Part shown: in pieces, positions 1 through 7,747 of the stretch
Position numbering within the stretch: position 1 is the first letter of the stretch
Layout: each line of letters starts with the position of its first letter
DNA from: Desulfovibrio sp.
Lineage (GTDB): Bacteria > Desulfobacterota > Desulfovibrionia > Desulfovibrionales > Desulfovibrionaceae
Reading direction: 5' to 3'
DNA length: 64,000 bases
Assembly (NCBI GenBank): GCA_017415765.1
Contig: JAFQED010000032.1
Coordinates: 68,709-132,708, forward strand
The notes under the pieces: generated by a model
Seen by the model: only the letters and a program-made list of their open reading frames with translations
Databases searched by the model: none
Told to the model about the DNA's origin: nothing
Position numbers and translations under genes: made by a program

Positions 1-97
1 GGATTTTAGCACCTGACAGTATGCCAGCCTGACGGGAACAAAAATTTGTGCGCCGACGTGCCGTGGTCTGTGTGTCTATTCAATTTGGGGAAGGAAG

Positions 98-1468
98 ATG
101 GAAGGTTTTGATGTCGTCATCATAGGTGCCGGGCCGGGGGGCAGTAAGGCTGCAAAAATCCTTGCCAGCAGCGGTAAAAGCGTAGCCCTGATCGAAGACA
201 CTCACTGGGGCGGCGTCTGCCTCAACTGCGGCTGCATCCCTACCAAGCTCCTGCTGGGTGCAGTTGCCCCCAAGGGCCTGTTGCGGGGGCTGGAACGGCA
301 GCGGGTGGGCACAGGCAGCCTTTCTGTAGACTATGCGGCATTGCAGAAGCGTGTGCAACGCTTTACCGGGGCCAGCAGTCAGGCCCTTGCCAAGGGTTTG
401 ACCCAGGCCGGGGTACGCCTTTTTAACGGACGCGGTGTCTGCCGTGATGCCCGGCATGTAGATGTGCTGGATGCAGAAGGCAGTGTGACGGCAAGTTTGG
501 CAGCCGGATATATCATCCTGGCCACCGGCTCACGCCCGGCTGCTTTCCCCGGCTTGGAGCCTGACCACGATGCCGTGCTGGACAGCACCGACCTGCTCAA
601 CACCCCAAGCCCGCCCCAAAGCCTGCTTATAGTTGGGGCCGGAGCCATTGGCCTTGAGATGGCAGATTTTTTCGGGGCCATGGGCTGTGCTGTTACCGTG
701 GTGGAGGCTGCCCCCCAACTTGCCCCCACAGAGGACAGCGATGTGGCGCAGGAGCTGGAAAAATTACTGCGCAAAACTGGCCTGACCTCTCTTGTGGGAG
801 TACGGGCCTCTTCCCTTGTCAGCCGCAATGATCAGGCCGTGCTGACCCTGGAGGATGGGCGGGAACTGACCGCCGACAAGGCTCTGGTTGCTGTGGGCCG
901 TAAGCCCAATACGGATGGGCTTGGGGTCAAGGCTGCGGGTGGCAGCCTTGACCGGCGCGGCTATATCCAGACAGACGACTGGCTGCGGGCAGCCCCGACA
1001 GTGTACGCCATTGGCGATGTCAACGGGCGCACATTGCTGGCACACGCTGCCGAGCATCAGGCCGTGCATGTGGCGCGGCAGATTTTGGGGCTGGAGAGCG
1101 GAGCTTACGAATCCGGCCCGGTGCCATCCTGCATCTATGGCAGTCTGGAAGTCATGCGCGTGGGACAAACTGCGCGCGAAGCCAGGGCTGCCGGTGGCGA
1201 AGTGGCTGTTTCACGCGCACCGCTCATTGCCAATGCCATCGCGCAGGCAGGTGGAGACCCGGCGGGCTTCATCAAGGTGGTCTGGCATGAGGGGCGCATG
1301 GCAGGCATTGCCGCCCTTGGACACCATGTTTCCCATCTGGTGACTGCGGCCCAGCTGCTTGTGCTGGGGCAATACCATGGCGACAGGATGCACCAGTTCA
1401 TGTTTGCCCATCCCACACTGGATGAGGCTTTGGCTGCTGCCATAACTGCCCCGCGTGAAAGCGCGTAG
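98..1468 (+). CDS. lpdA: Dihydrolipoyl dehydrogenase-like FAD/NAD(P) oxidoreductase
   Basis: A 456-residue pyridine nucleotide-disulfide oxidoreductase. The N-terminal dinucleotide-binding motif GAGPGG (residues 10-15) binds FAD. The redox-active disulfide motif GGVCLNCGCIPTK gives C41 and C46, with an extra C44 between them. A second GAGAIG motif marks the NAD-binding domain, and the C-terminal HPTLDEAL carries the His-Glu pair of the active-site base. The family reoxidises dihydrolipoamide of the E2 component or glycine cleavage H protein, forming NADH. In related bacteria such genes often follow glycine-cleavage genes, but the upstream gene lies outside the window, so the partner complex is an inference. 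The start is supported by GGAAGGAAG just upstream of the ATG. The extra cysteine between the redox pair is unusual and could change specificity. Confidence 0.85.
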   Translation: MEGFDVVIIGAGPGGSKAAKILASSGKSVALIEDTHWGGVCLNCGCIPTKLLLGAVAPKGLLRGLERQRVGTGSLSVDYAALQKRVQRFTGASSQALAKGLTQAGVRLFNGRGVCRDARHVDVLDAEGSVTASLAAGYIILATGSRPAAFPGLEPDHDAVLDSTDLLNTPSPPQSLLIVGAGAIGLEMADFFGAMGCAVTVVEAAPQLAPTEDSDVAQELEKLLRKTGLTSLVGVRASSLVSRNDQAVLTLEDGRELTADKALVAVGRKPNTDGLGVKAAGGSLDRRGYIQTDDWLRAAPTVYAIGDVNGRTLLAHAAEHQAVHVARQILGLESGAYESGPVPSCIYGSLEVMRVGQTAREARAAGGEVAVSRAPLIANAIAQAGGDPAGFIKVVWHEGRMAGIAALGHHVSHLVTAAQLLVLGQYHGDRMHQFMFAHPTLDEALAAAITAPRESA

Positions 1469-1559
1469 GGCATTGTCTTTTCCGGCCATGCCGGACAGGA
1501 CAACCCGTAAGACCATAACCCATACCCCTATCTGCGGTCATGCCGCAAGGAGAAAGCCC

Positions 1560-2909
1560 ATGTCCTATGTACAGCAAGTCATGGATGACCTGAAAGTCAG
1601 ATACGCACATCAGCCTGTATTTTTGCAGGCCGCGCAGGAAGTGCTGCAAAGCCTTCAGCCAGCATTGGACAAGAACAAAAAATACCAGGAACACAAGATC
1701 CTGGAACGCATCGTGGAGCCTGAGCGCGTCATCTCCTTCCGCGTGGATTGGGTGGATGACAAGGGCCAGGTCCAGGTAAACCGTGGCTACCGCGTTCAGT
1801 ACAATTCGGCCATCGGCCCTTACAAGGGGGGGCTGCGCCTTCACCCCAGCGTGAATCTGGGGGTGCTGAAGTTTCTTGGCTTTGAGCAGATATTCAAGAA
1901 TGCTCTGACAGGCCTGGCCCTCGGCGGTGGCAAGGGTGGTTCCGACTTTGACCCCAAGGGTAAGTCCGACAATGAGATCATGCGTTTCTGCCAGGCTTTC
2001 ATGACAGAATTGCACCGCTACATCGGGGCTACAATCGACGTGCCTGCCGGGGATATTGGTGTGGGCGCACGCGAAATCGGCTATATGTATGGTCAGTGGA
2101 AACGCCTGACCCGGAGCTTTGAAGGGGTGCTTACGGGCAAGAATGTCCTTTACGGGGGATCGCTGGCCCGTACCGAAGCCACGGGCTATGGGGCAGTTTA
2201 TTTTGCTCAGAGCATGCTTGAAGCCCGCAATGATGGCTTTGAGGGCAAGGTTTGCGCTGTTTCCGGCGCGGGTAACGTGGCTACCTACTGCTGCCAGAAG
2301 CTCTGGCAGGTGGGGGCCAAGCCTGTTACCCTGTCTGATTCGCGTGGTATGATCTATGACCCCGAAGGCATCAAGGTAGATGTCCTCAAGCAGGTCAAGG
2401 AAGTGGAGCGCGCACCCCTTACCCGTTATGCAGAGCTGGTTCCCTCGGCCAAATATACTCCGGTGACAGAATACCCGCAGGGACGCAATGCCGTCTGGTC
2501 TGTCCCCTGCGATGTGGCTTTCCCCTGCGCTACGCAGAACGAGCTGAACCTGGCCGATGCCGAGACCCTACTGGCCAATGGCTGCAAGTGTGTGGCCGAA
2601 GGGGCCAACATGCCCTCCACCCTTGAGGCTGTCCATGCCTTCCTGAAGGCTGGTATTGCCTTTGGCCCGGCCAAGGCCGCCAATGCCGGTGGCGTGGGCA
2701 CCAGCCAGCTTGAAATGGCCCAGAATGCCAGCATGCAAAGCTGGACGTTTGATGCCGTGGATGCCGGACTCAAGGGCATCATGAACACCATCTACACCAA
2801 TGCCGCCAACACGGCCGAGGAATTTGGCCAGCCCGGTAACCTTGTGCTTGGGGCCAATATTGCCGGTTTCCGCAAGGTGGCAGATACCATGATCATGCTG
2901 GGTGTGTAG
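1560..2909 (+). CDS. gdhA: NADP-type glutamate dehydrogenase
   Basis: A 449-residue hexameric-type glutamate dehydrogenase interconverting 2-oxoglutarate plus ammonium and glutamate in the cytoplasm. The glutamate-binding segment (PYKGGLRLHPSVN, then LALGGGKGG with the catalytic lysine region) and a Rossmann domain (SGAGNVATY) are clear, and the length is that of the anabolic GdhA class of about 450 residues. The reading frame is open upstream to 1455. I placed the start at 1560 because AAGGAGA lies 6 bases before this ATG and the protein then begins MSYVQQVMDDL, as family members do. It lies 91 bp after the lpd-like gene and could be co-transcribed, although metabolic linkage is not obvious. 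Confidence 0.93.
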   Translation: MSYVQQVMDDLKVRYAHQPVFLQAAQEVLQSLQPALDKNKKYQEHKILERIVEPERVISFRVDWVDDKGQVQVNRGYRVQYNSAIGPYKGGLRLHPSVNLGVLKFLGFEQIFKNALTGLALGGGKGGSDFDPKGKSDNEIMRFCQAFMTELHRYIGATIDVPAGDIGVGAREIGYMYGQWKRLTRSFEGVLTGKNVLYGGSLARTEATGYGAVYFAQSMLEARNDGFEGKVCAVSGAGNVATYCCQKLWQVGAKPVTLSDSRGMIYDPEGIKVDVLKQVKEVERAPLTRYAELVPSAKYTPVTEYPQGRNAVWSVPCDVAFPCATQNELNLADAETLLANGCKCVAEGANMPSTLEAVHAFLKAGIAFGPAKAANAGGVGTSQLEMAQNASMQSWTFDAVDAGLKGIMNTIYTNAANTAEEFGQPGNLVLGANIAGFRKVADTMIMLGV

Positions 2910-2936
2910 AAGACACAAACAGGTAAGATAAAAAAG

Positions 2937-2979
2937 CGGGGCTGGCAAAGATCTGTTGTACAGATAGTTGCCAGCCCCG
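2937..2979 (-). terminator. Bidirectional hairpin terminator
   Basis: A perfect 12-bp stem (2937-2948 with 2968-2979) encloses a second 6-bp hairpin (2951-2956 with 2960-2965). On the minus strand it is followed by a T-run (the A-run at 2930-2935), so it terminates the HD-GYP gene. It probably also stops gdhA transcription from the other side. Confidence 0.8.
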
Positions 2980-3006
2980 AAACATGATGGCTGTAAAATC
3001 AAGGAG

Positions 3007-4101
3007 TTATGCCCGGTCGTCGGCCATTTCTGTGGCTATCTGGCGAAAAGTCTCCTGCAGGGCAGAAAAGGCATCCACCACGTCCGGGTCAAACTGGCTG
3101 CCACGTCCCTCAAGGATGATGCGGCTGGCATCTTCATGGCTCATGGGAGGCTTGTAAACCCGCTTGCTGGTCAGGGCGTCATACACATCGGCCACGCTCA
3201 TCAGGCGTGCCGCCAGCGGGATCGCAGATCCTTTCAGCCCTTGCGGGTATCCCTTGCCGTCCCAGCGTTCATGGTGGCAATAGGCAATGTCGCTTGCCAT
3301 CTGCAAAAAGGAATTATTGCCCAGCATACGTTCTGCCTTTTCCAGAACAGCCCGGCCCAGCACCGTGTGTTCCTTGATAGCATCGTATTCTTCGGGGGTG
3401 AGCTTGCCGGGCTTGCGGAGAATGGCATCGGCAATGCCTACCTTGCCCACATCGTGCAGCGGGGCCGAAAGATCAAGCCAGTAGATGGTATTGCTGTCCA
3501 GCTCTCTGGCATGGGGGGGCTGCTGGCTCATGTGTTCGGCCAGGGCGCGGACATAGGCGCGTGTGCGCTGGATGTGTTCGCCGGTTTCGGGGTCACGCCA
3601 TTCTGCCAGAGAGGCCATGGCGTGAATGGTGGCCTCCTGCGTAGCCTGCAGTTGCTGTGTGCGCTCCATGACCAGCTCCTTAAGGCGGTCACGATAGAGT
3701 TTGATTTCCATCTGATTGGCTACGCGCTTGCGTATCAGAGAAATCTGAAAGGGTTTTTTGATGTAGTCGTCTGCCCCCAGAGAAAGGCCCATAGCTTCAT
3801 CATTCTCACCATCCTGTGCGGTGATGAAGATGACGGGAATATCGCGGGTAGCCTCTGATTTTTTCAGCGCGGTACAAACCTCGTAGCCGTTCATGCCGGG
3901 CATGATGATGTCCAGCAGGATGATGTCTGGTGCAGGGTCTCCGGCGGCCAGCCGCAGGGCGTCCTTACCGTTTTTGGCAAACATGATGGTATAATCGCTG
4001 CGCAGACTTTCGCTCAGGATGCGCAGATTTTCTGGGGCGTCATCCACCAGCAGGATACGCCCGCTTACGCTGGGAGCAGGGGGGGCAGTTTGGGCGTTCA
4101 T
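3007..4101 (-). CDS. Response regulator with HD-GYP phosphodiesterase output
   Basis: A 364-residue cytoplasmic two-domain regulator. Residues about 15-135 form a CheY-like receiver (acidic LLVDD start, phosphoacceptor Asp in IILLDIIMPG, Lys in IKKPF). Residues about 165-355 form an HD-GYP domain with PLHDVGK (HD) and HHERWDGKGYPQGL (GYP variant). HD-GYP domains hydrolyse cyclic di-GMP, or in some lineages cyclic GMP-AMP. No sensor kinase is adjacent. The start lies 2 bp after the end of the Mla-associated lipoprotein gene, so it is probably the last gene of the mla operon, an uncommon link. No transmembrane segment is seen. The function call is firm at domain level; signal and substrate are unknown. 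Confidence 0.9.
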   Translation of the reverse strand: MNAQTAPPAPSVSGRILLVDDAPENLRILSESLRSDYTIMFAKNGKDALRLAAGDPAPDIILLDIIMPGMNGYEVCTALKKSEATRDIPVIFITAQDGENDEAMGLSLGADDYIKKPFQISLIRKRVANQMEIKLYRDRLKELVMERTQQLQATQEATIHAMASLAEWRDPETGEHIQRTRAYVRALAEHMSQQPPHARELDSNTIYWLDLSAPLHDVGKVGIADAILRKPGKLTPEEYDAIKEHTVLGRAVLEKAERMLGNNSFLQMASDIAYCHHERWDGKGYPQGLKGSAIPLAARLMSVADVYDALTSKRVYKPPMSHEDASRIILEGRGSQFDPDVVDAFSALQETFRQIATEMADDRA

Positions 4102-4103
4102 GG

Positions 4104-4721
4104 CTACTCCTTCATCAGGGGGGTGAGCCGGGGGGCCAGCGCGATCGCCATATCCCGAACAAGGCGGCTTTGCGCCTGCACCAGCAGGTCATAGCTTTGT
4201 GTGGCCTCGGCCTCACTGGCCGGGGCGGCATTACCCGTAATGGGTTCTTGCGCTGTGTGGATGCCTCGTCCCAGAATCATGCCGCTTCTGTCCTGTAATG
4301 TCCAGCGGGCTTCCAGCACAGCCGTACCGGCCAGTTTGCCGTCAAGCCGCTGGATTTCTACGAGGAGGACATAATCCCCCCCGCCATCGGCATCCACAGG
4401 CAGCACGTCTATGCCGCTGGTCAGTAGGGAGGGACTGAGACCCGCCTGCAGGACACGGGCAATGCCCTGACCCAGCGGTTCGGCCCAGGCGTGAAATTCT
4501 GCTATGATCAGGCGGTTTTGCCCTTCCACCCGGCTGACGATGCCGGTGCGGTCAAGATAGGCTGGCAGGGATACCGGGGCCAGTCGCAGGCTTGTGCGCG
4601 GCAGGCCCTGGGCGGCAACAAGCCCCAGAGAGCTTTCAAGCAGATAATAGTTTGTGGGTGTGCTGCGCCCGCAGGCGGCCAGCAAACAGAGCAGGAGAAG
4701 AAGGGGGATTGTCCGGCGCAT
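4104..4721 (-). CDS. ABC-type transport auxiliary lipoprotein (PqiC/LetB-partner type)
   Basis: A 205-residue protein with a lipoprotein signal: a hydrophobic leucine run ending in lipobox LAAC (Cys17), followed by RSTPTNYYLLES, typical of the ABC-type transport auxiliary component family (PqiC/DUF330). Such outer-membrane lipoproteins partner MCE-domain proteins in phospholipid or lipid transport between membranes. The gene overlaps the mlaD-like gene by one base (4721) and precedes the HD-GYP regulator by 2 bp, so it is translationally coupled within the mla operon. The family call rests on position plus the N-terminal pattern. Confidence 0.75.
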   Translation of the reverse strand: MRRTIPLLLLLCLLAACGRSTPTNYYLLESSLGLVAAQGLPRTSLRLAPVSLPAYLDRTGIVSRVEGQNRLIIAEFHAWAEPLGQGIARVLQAGLSPSLLTSGIDVLPVDADGGGDYVLLVEIQRLDGKLAGTAVLEARWTLQDRSGMILGRGIHTAQEPITGNAAPASEAEATQSYDLLVQAQSRLVRDMAIALAPRLTPLMKE

Positions 4722-5710
4722 CAGCGTATTCCTTGTCTGCCACGGAGCAGGGCTTCGGGATTGCGTTCAAGCATGTCGGCCAACTGGCGCAGGGCGCGCA
4801 CAGTGGCGATGGTTTCCCTGAGCAGTTGGCGCGTGTCCATGAGAATGGGAGAATTTTTGTCCAGCAAACCCTTGGCAGAGCTTGTAAGCTGGTTGAGCTG
4901 ATCTGCCGCCTTGTTGAGGCTGTGCATGGCATCTCGCAGGCTTGCCAGGGTGGCTGGTACCTCCTGCTGTACAGCTCTGGCCGTATCGTCAATGGCAGTA
5001 CGCAGCGGGCTTGCCGTGAGTATTTGCTGGGTTTCGGCAAAGGTGGCGGCAAAGGCGGCAATGCCTTTCTTGAGGCTGTCGTCAGCCAGTGCATCAGAAA
5101 TGTTGATGACAATATCGGTCAGGGCGTGCCCCAGTTCATCCAGCGGCAGTTTGGCCAGCGTGCGCTGCAAGGTGTCGATGGGCGAGGGCAGGGTGGGTAT
5201 CTCCAGTACATCACCCCTGGCATGGAACTGAGCCGGGGTATCGGGGTGAAAGTTCAGCTCGATGCGGTATTGGCCTGTGATCATGCTCTGGAGCTGAAGG
5301 CGCGCGCGCAACCCTTCGGAAATCATGCGCCGCAGGATGCGTTGTTCCTGCTCTTCTGTAATTTGTTCGCCGGATCTGTGAGCAAAGCTGTCATTCCTGA
5401 TGCGGATGAAGACCGGTATCCTGACCAGAGGATCTGCGCTGGCAGTTTTATCCGTGTTGTCTGCCCTGGCGGAGAGACTGCCGGGGCGCACCACCAGATT
5501 GATACGGCTGACAGTGCCCAGCGGTACACCCCGAAAAACCACGGGCGCGCCAACGGCAAGGCCGCTTACCGAACCGTCAAAGTAAAGTACATATTCGGTA
5601 TCATCCTTGAGGAAGTTGCCGCTGCCAAGCAGAGTAAGGCCAAGGGCCAGCAGGCCGATGGCCCCCAGCACAAATGCCCCCACGGTTGTTTTGTATGCCT
5701 GTGATGTCAT
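4721..5710 (-). CDS. mlaD: MlaD-family MCE-domain protein
   Basis: A 329-residue membrane-anchored periplasmic protein. One N-terminal transmembrane helix (about residues 8-28, GAFVLGAIGLLALGLTLL) precedes a single MCE domain (about 38-120, with YFDGSVSGLAVGAPVVFRGVPLG). A long helical C-terminal region rich in Ala/Leu/Thr follows. MCE proteins form hexameric rings that shuttle phospholipids for the MlaFE ABC transporter. The start overlaps the end of the ATPase gene by 4 bases (5707-5710), and its 3' end overlaps the lipoprotein start. It is longer than E. coli MlaD (about 183 residues), mainly in the helical tail, resembling the longer MlaD forms of other proteobacteria. Confidence 0.88.
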   Translation of the reverse strand: MTSQAYKTTVGAFVLGAIGLLALGLTLLGSGNFLKDDTEYVLYFDGSVSGLAVGAPVVFRGVPLGTVSRINLVVRPGSLSARADNTDKTASADPLVRIPVFIRIRNDSFAHRSGEQITEEQEQRILRRMISEGLRARLQLQSMITGQYRIELNFHPDTPAQFHARGDVLEIPTLPSPIDTLQRTLAKLPLDELGHALTDIVINISDALADDSLKKGIAAFAATFAETQQILTASPLRTAIDDTARAVQQEVPATLASLRDAMHSLNKAADQLNQLTSSAKGLLDKNSPILMDTRQLLRETIATVRALRQLADMLERNPEALLRGRQGIR

Positions 5711-6516
5711 GGCTGTCTGTCCTTGCAGGGATGCCCCACTGTCAGGGTATCGTTTTCGCCTCCACGGGTCAGAAAAAGACGGGCTGCCGGGTCGGTGTGC
5801 CTGTCGCGCAGCAGCTCGCCAGGATTGCCACGGGCCTTGACCGTGCGGCTTTGGGCATCCAGAAAAATGCTGTTATTGGCAATGGCATAGATGCTTGCCA
5901 GCTCGTGTGAGACGATGACAAAGGTTGTGCCAAGCGTGTCGCGCAGTTCAAGGATGAGGTCATCCAGCAAACGCGAGCTTACAGGGTCTAGCCCAGCTGA
6001 AGGCTCGTCCAGAAAAAGTATCTGCGGGTCAAGGGCCAGGGCTCGCGCCAGCCCCGCACGCTTGCGCATCCCCCCGCTGATTTCGGAAGGGTAGTAGTCC
6101 TCAAAACCGGCCAGTCCGACCAGTGCCAGCTTGAGTGAGGCTTGGCGGCGAATGTCCTCCGGGCCGAGGTCTGTGTACTGCTGGAGGGGCAAACCGACAT
6201 TTTCAGCCAGGGTCATGGAGCTCCAGAGGGCACCGGCCTGAAAGAGTACCCCTGCCTGCCGCATGATGTGCCGTCGGTTTTCCTCATCCCCGTTCCAGAA
6301 GTCTTGCTGGCCATAGAGTACCTGGCCTTTTTGGGGTGACTTCAGCCCCATCAGGACACGCAAAAGCGTACTTTTACCGCAGCCCGACCCCCCCATGATG
6401 AAAAAAATGTCTCCCTGCCGCACATCAAAACTCACATCACGCATCAGCACATAGTCGCCATAGCCTACCTGAAGGCCGCGTACGGAGATTTTGTCTGGGG
6501 GAGTTGCAGAAGACAT
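5707..6516 (-). CDS. mlaF: MlaF-type ABC transporter ATPase
   Basis: A 269-residue ABC ATPase with Walker A GGSGCGKST, Q-loop, signature ISGGMRKRAGLARAL, and Walker B ILFLDEPSAGLDP followed by the switch His in IVSHE. The ISGGM signature and the D-P-V-S after Walker B are characteristic of the MlaF/Ttg2A group that powers intermembrane phospholipid transport. It lies 5 bp after mlaE and overlaps mlaD by 4 bp, giving the canonical E-F-D order. Confidence 0.92.
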   Translation of the reverse strand: MSSATPPDKISVRGLQVGYGDYVLMRDVSFDVRQGDIFFIMGGSGCGKSTLLRVLMGLKSPQKGQVLYGQQDFWNGDEENRRHIMRQAGVLFQAGALWSSMTLAENVGLPLQQYTDLGPEDIRRQASLKLALVGLAGFEDYYPSEISGGMRKRAGLARALALDPQILFLDEPSAGLDPVSSRLLDDLILELRDTLGTTFVIVSHELASIYAIANNSIFLDAQSRTVKARGNPGELLRDRHTDPAARLFLTRGGENDTLTVGHPCKDRQP

Positions 6517-6521
6517 GAGAC

Positions 6522-7649
6522 TTAGACCTTGAGGATGTTACAGATGATCGTGATGATGGCCGTCATCACGATAATACCCACAATGGAATGAACTACCGCT
6601 GTGGTAGTGGCCTGACCAACGGCCTGGGCACTGCGACCGCAGCGCATACCCTGATAGCAGCCCGCAAGCCCAATAACCACGCCAAAGACAGTGGCGTAGG
6701 CCAGCCCGATAAGTACATGCTTGAAAGGTACCATTTGCACTGTGGCGTTGATATACTCGGCCGGGCTGAGGCCCAGCATGAGCACTGCTACCAGAAAGCC
6801 ACCCAGAATACCCATGATGTCTGCATACAGCGTCAGCAGTGGAACCATCAGGGTCAGGGCCAGGATGCGCGGTAAGACAAGAAATTCTGTGGGGGAAAGC
6901 CCCAGGGTGGCAAGGGCATCCACCTCTTCGTTGACCTGCATGGTACCAATAAGAGCCGCATGGGCCGCGCCCACCCGGCCAGACATGACCACACCCACCA
7001 TCACCGCACCCATGACGCGCAGCATACCAATGCCCACAAGCCCGGCCACATAGATTTGCGCCCCAAACTGGGTAAGCTGCACTGCGCCCACAAAGGCAAG
7101 GATCAGCCCGAAAAGCAGACTGGTGATAGAGATGATGGGCAGTGCCCGCACACCAGATTCGTGCATGGCAGCAAGCAGATCCTGCGGTCGCATACAGCTG
7201 CGGGCTGTCAGCAGACGGGCATGGGAAATGGCAACATCGCCAAGGAAGGACAGAAAATCCGCGATACCGGGCCACAGTTGCAGGACGTGTTCACCCAGTC
7301 GGCTTACAAAGTTCCCTGTGCGTGCGTGTCGGGCTGCCCCTTCCTTGGGCGGCACGGCAAAGGCAAGCTGGATAAGGCGTTGCAGACCATCGGGCAAGTC
7401 CATCTCTACGGTCAGATCGCGCTGACGGGCAATTTGCACGGCGGCTGTCAAAAAGGTCAGCAGGCCAGTGTCCCATGCTTCCAAACCGGTGGCCACAAGG
7501 CGCAGCCCGTGGATGCCGTTGCCCGCAAGGCCGTCCAGGGCCGGTGTGGCAGCGTCCGGCCAGGGTTCCGTCATCCGCCAGACACCTCCTACGCGGATTT
7601 CCCAGATTGGCCCTTTGGCCGCAGCATTGACTTGCGGACTTGATTTCAT
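6522..7649 (-). CDS. mlaE: MlaE-type permease with N-terminal STAS-like domain
   Basis: About 375 residues. The first roughly 110 resemble a STAS domain (IWEIRVGGVWRM start). Residues about 130-375 form the MlaE permease, with AMHESGVRALPIISITS, the conserved GRVGAAHAALIGTM element and repeated hydrophobic helices ending in IITIICNILKV. It is the inner-membrane subunit of the Mla phospholipid transporter; here the MlaB-like STAS domain is fused rather than separate. The start is uncertain. ATG 7649 keeps the whole STAS fold but has almost no leader after a good promoter. ATG 7574 has a perfect AGGAGGT 9 bases upstream but would remove the first STAS strands. The frame stays open to 7754, inside polA. 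Confidence 0.85.
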   Translation of the reverse strand: MKSSPQVNAAAKGPIWEIRVGGVWRMTEPWPDAATPALDGLAGNGIHGLRLVATGLEAWDTGLLTFLTAAVQIARQRDLTVEMDLPDGLQRLIQLAFAVPPKEGAARHARTGNFVSRLGEHVLQLWPGIADFLSFLGDVAISHARLLTARSCMRPQDLLAAMHESGVRALPIISITSLLFGLILAFVGAVQLTQFGAQIYVAGLVGIGMLRVMGAVMVGVVMSGRVGAAHAALIGTMQVNEEVDALATLGLSPTEFLVLPRILALTLMVPLLTLYADIMGILGGFLVAVLMLGLSPAEYINATVQMVPFKHVLIGLAYATVFGVVIGLAGCYQGMRCGRSAQAVGQATTTAVVHSIVGIIVMTAIITIICNILKV

Positions 7650-7655
7650 CCTTAT

Positions 7656-7684
7656 ACTATAGCCAGCGGAAGGCATCTGCGCAA
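7656..7684 (-). promoter_or_regulatory. Sigma-70-type promoter for the mla operon
   Basis: On the minus strand, TTGCGC (7684-7679), a 17-base spacer and TATAGT (7661-7656) predict a start site at about 7649, exactly at the candidate mlaE ATG. The -10 element overlaps TATACT on the plus strand, so polA may use an overlapping divergent promoter. Confidence 0.5.
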
Positions 7685-7747
7685 GCCGTTGATGCCGTAA
7701 ACGGCCAAACTTCGCGCAGGCATTCCCCAACCCCAACCCCTTACGCC

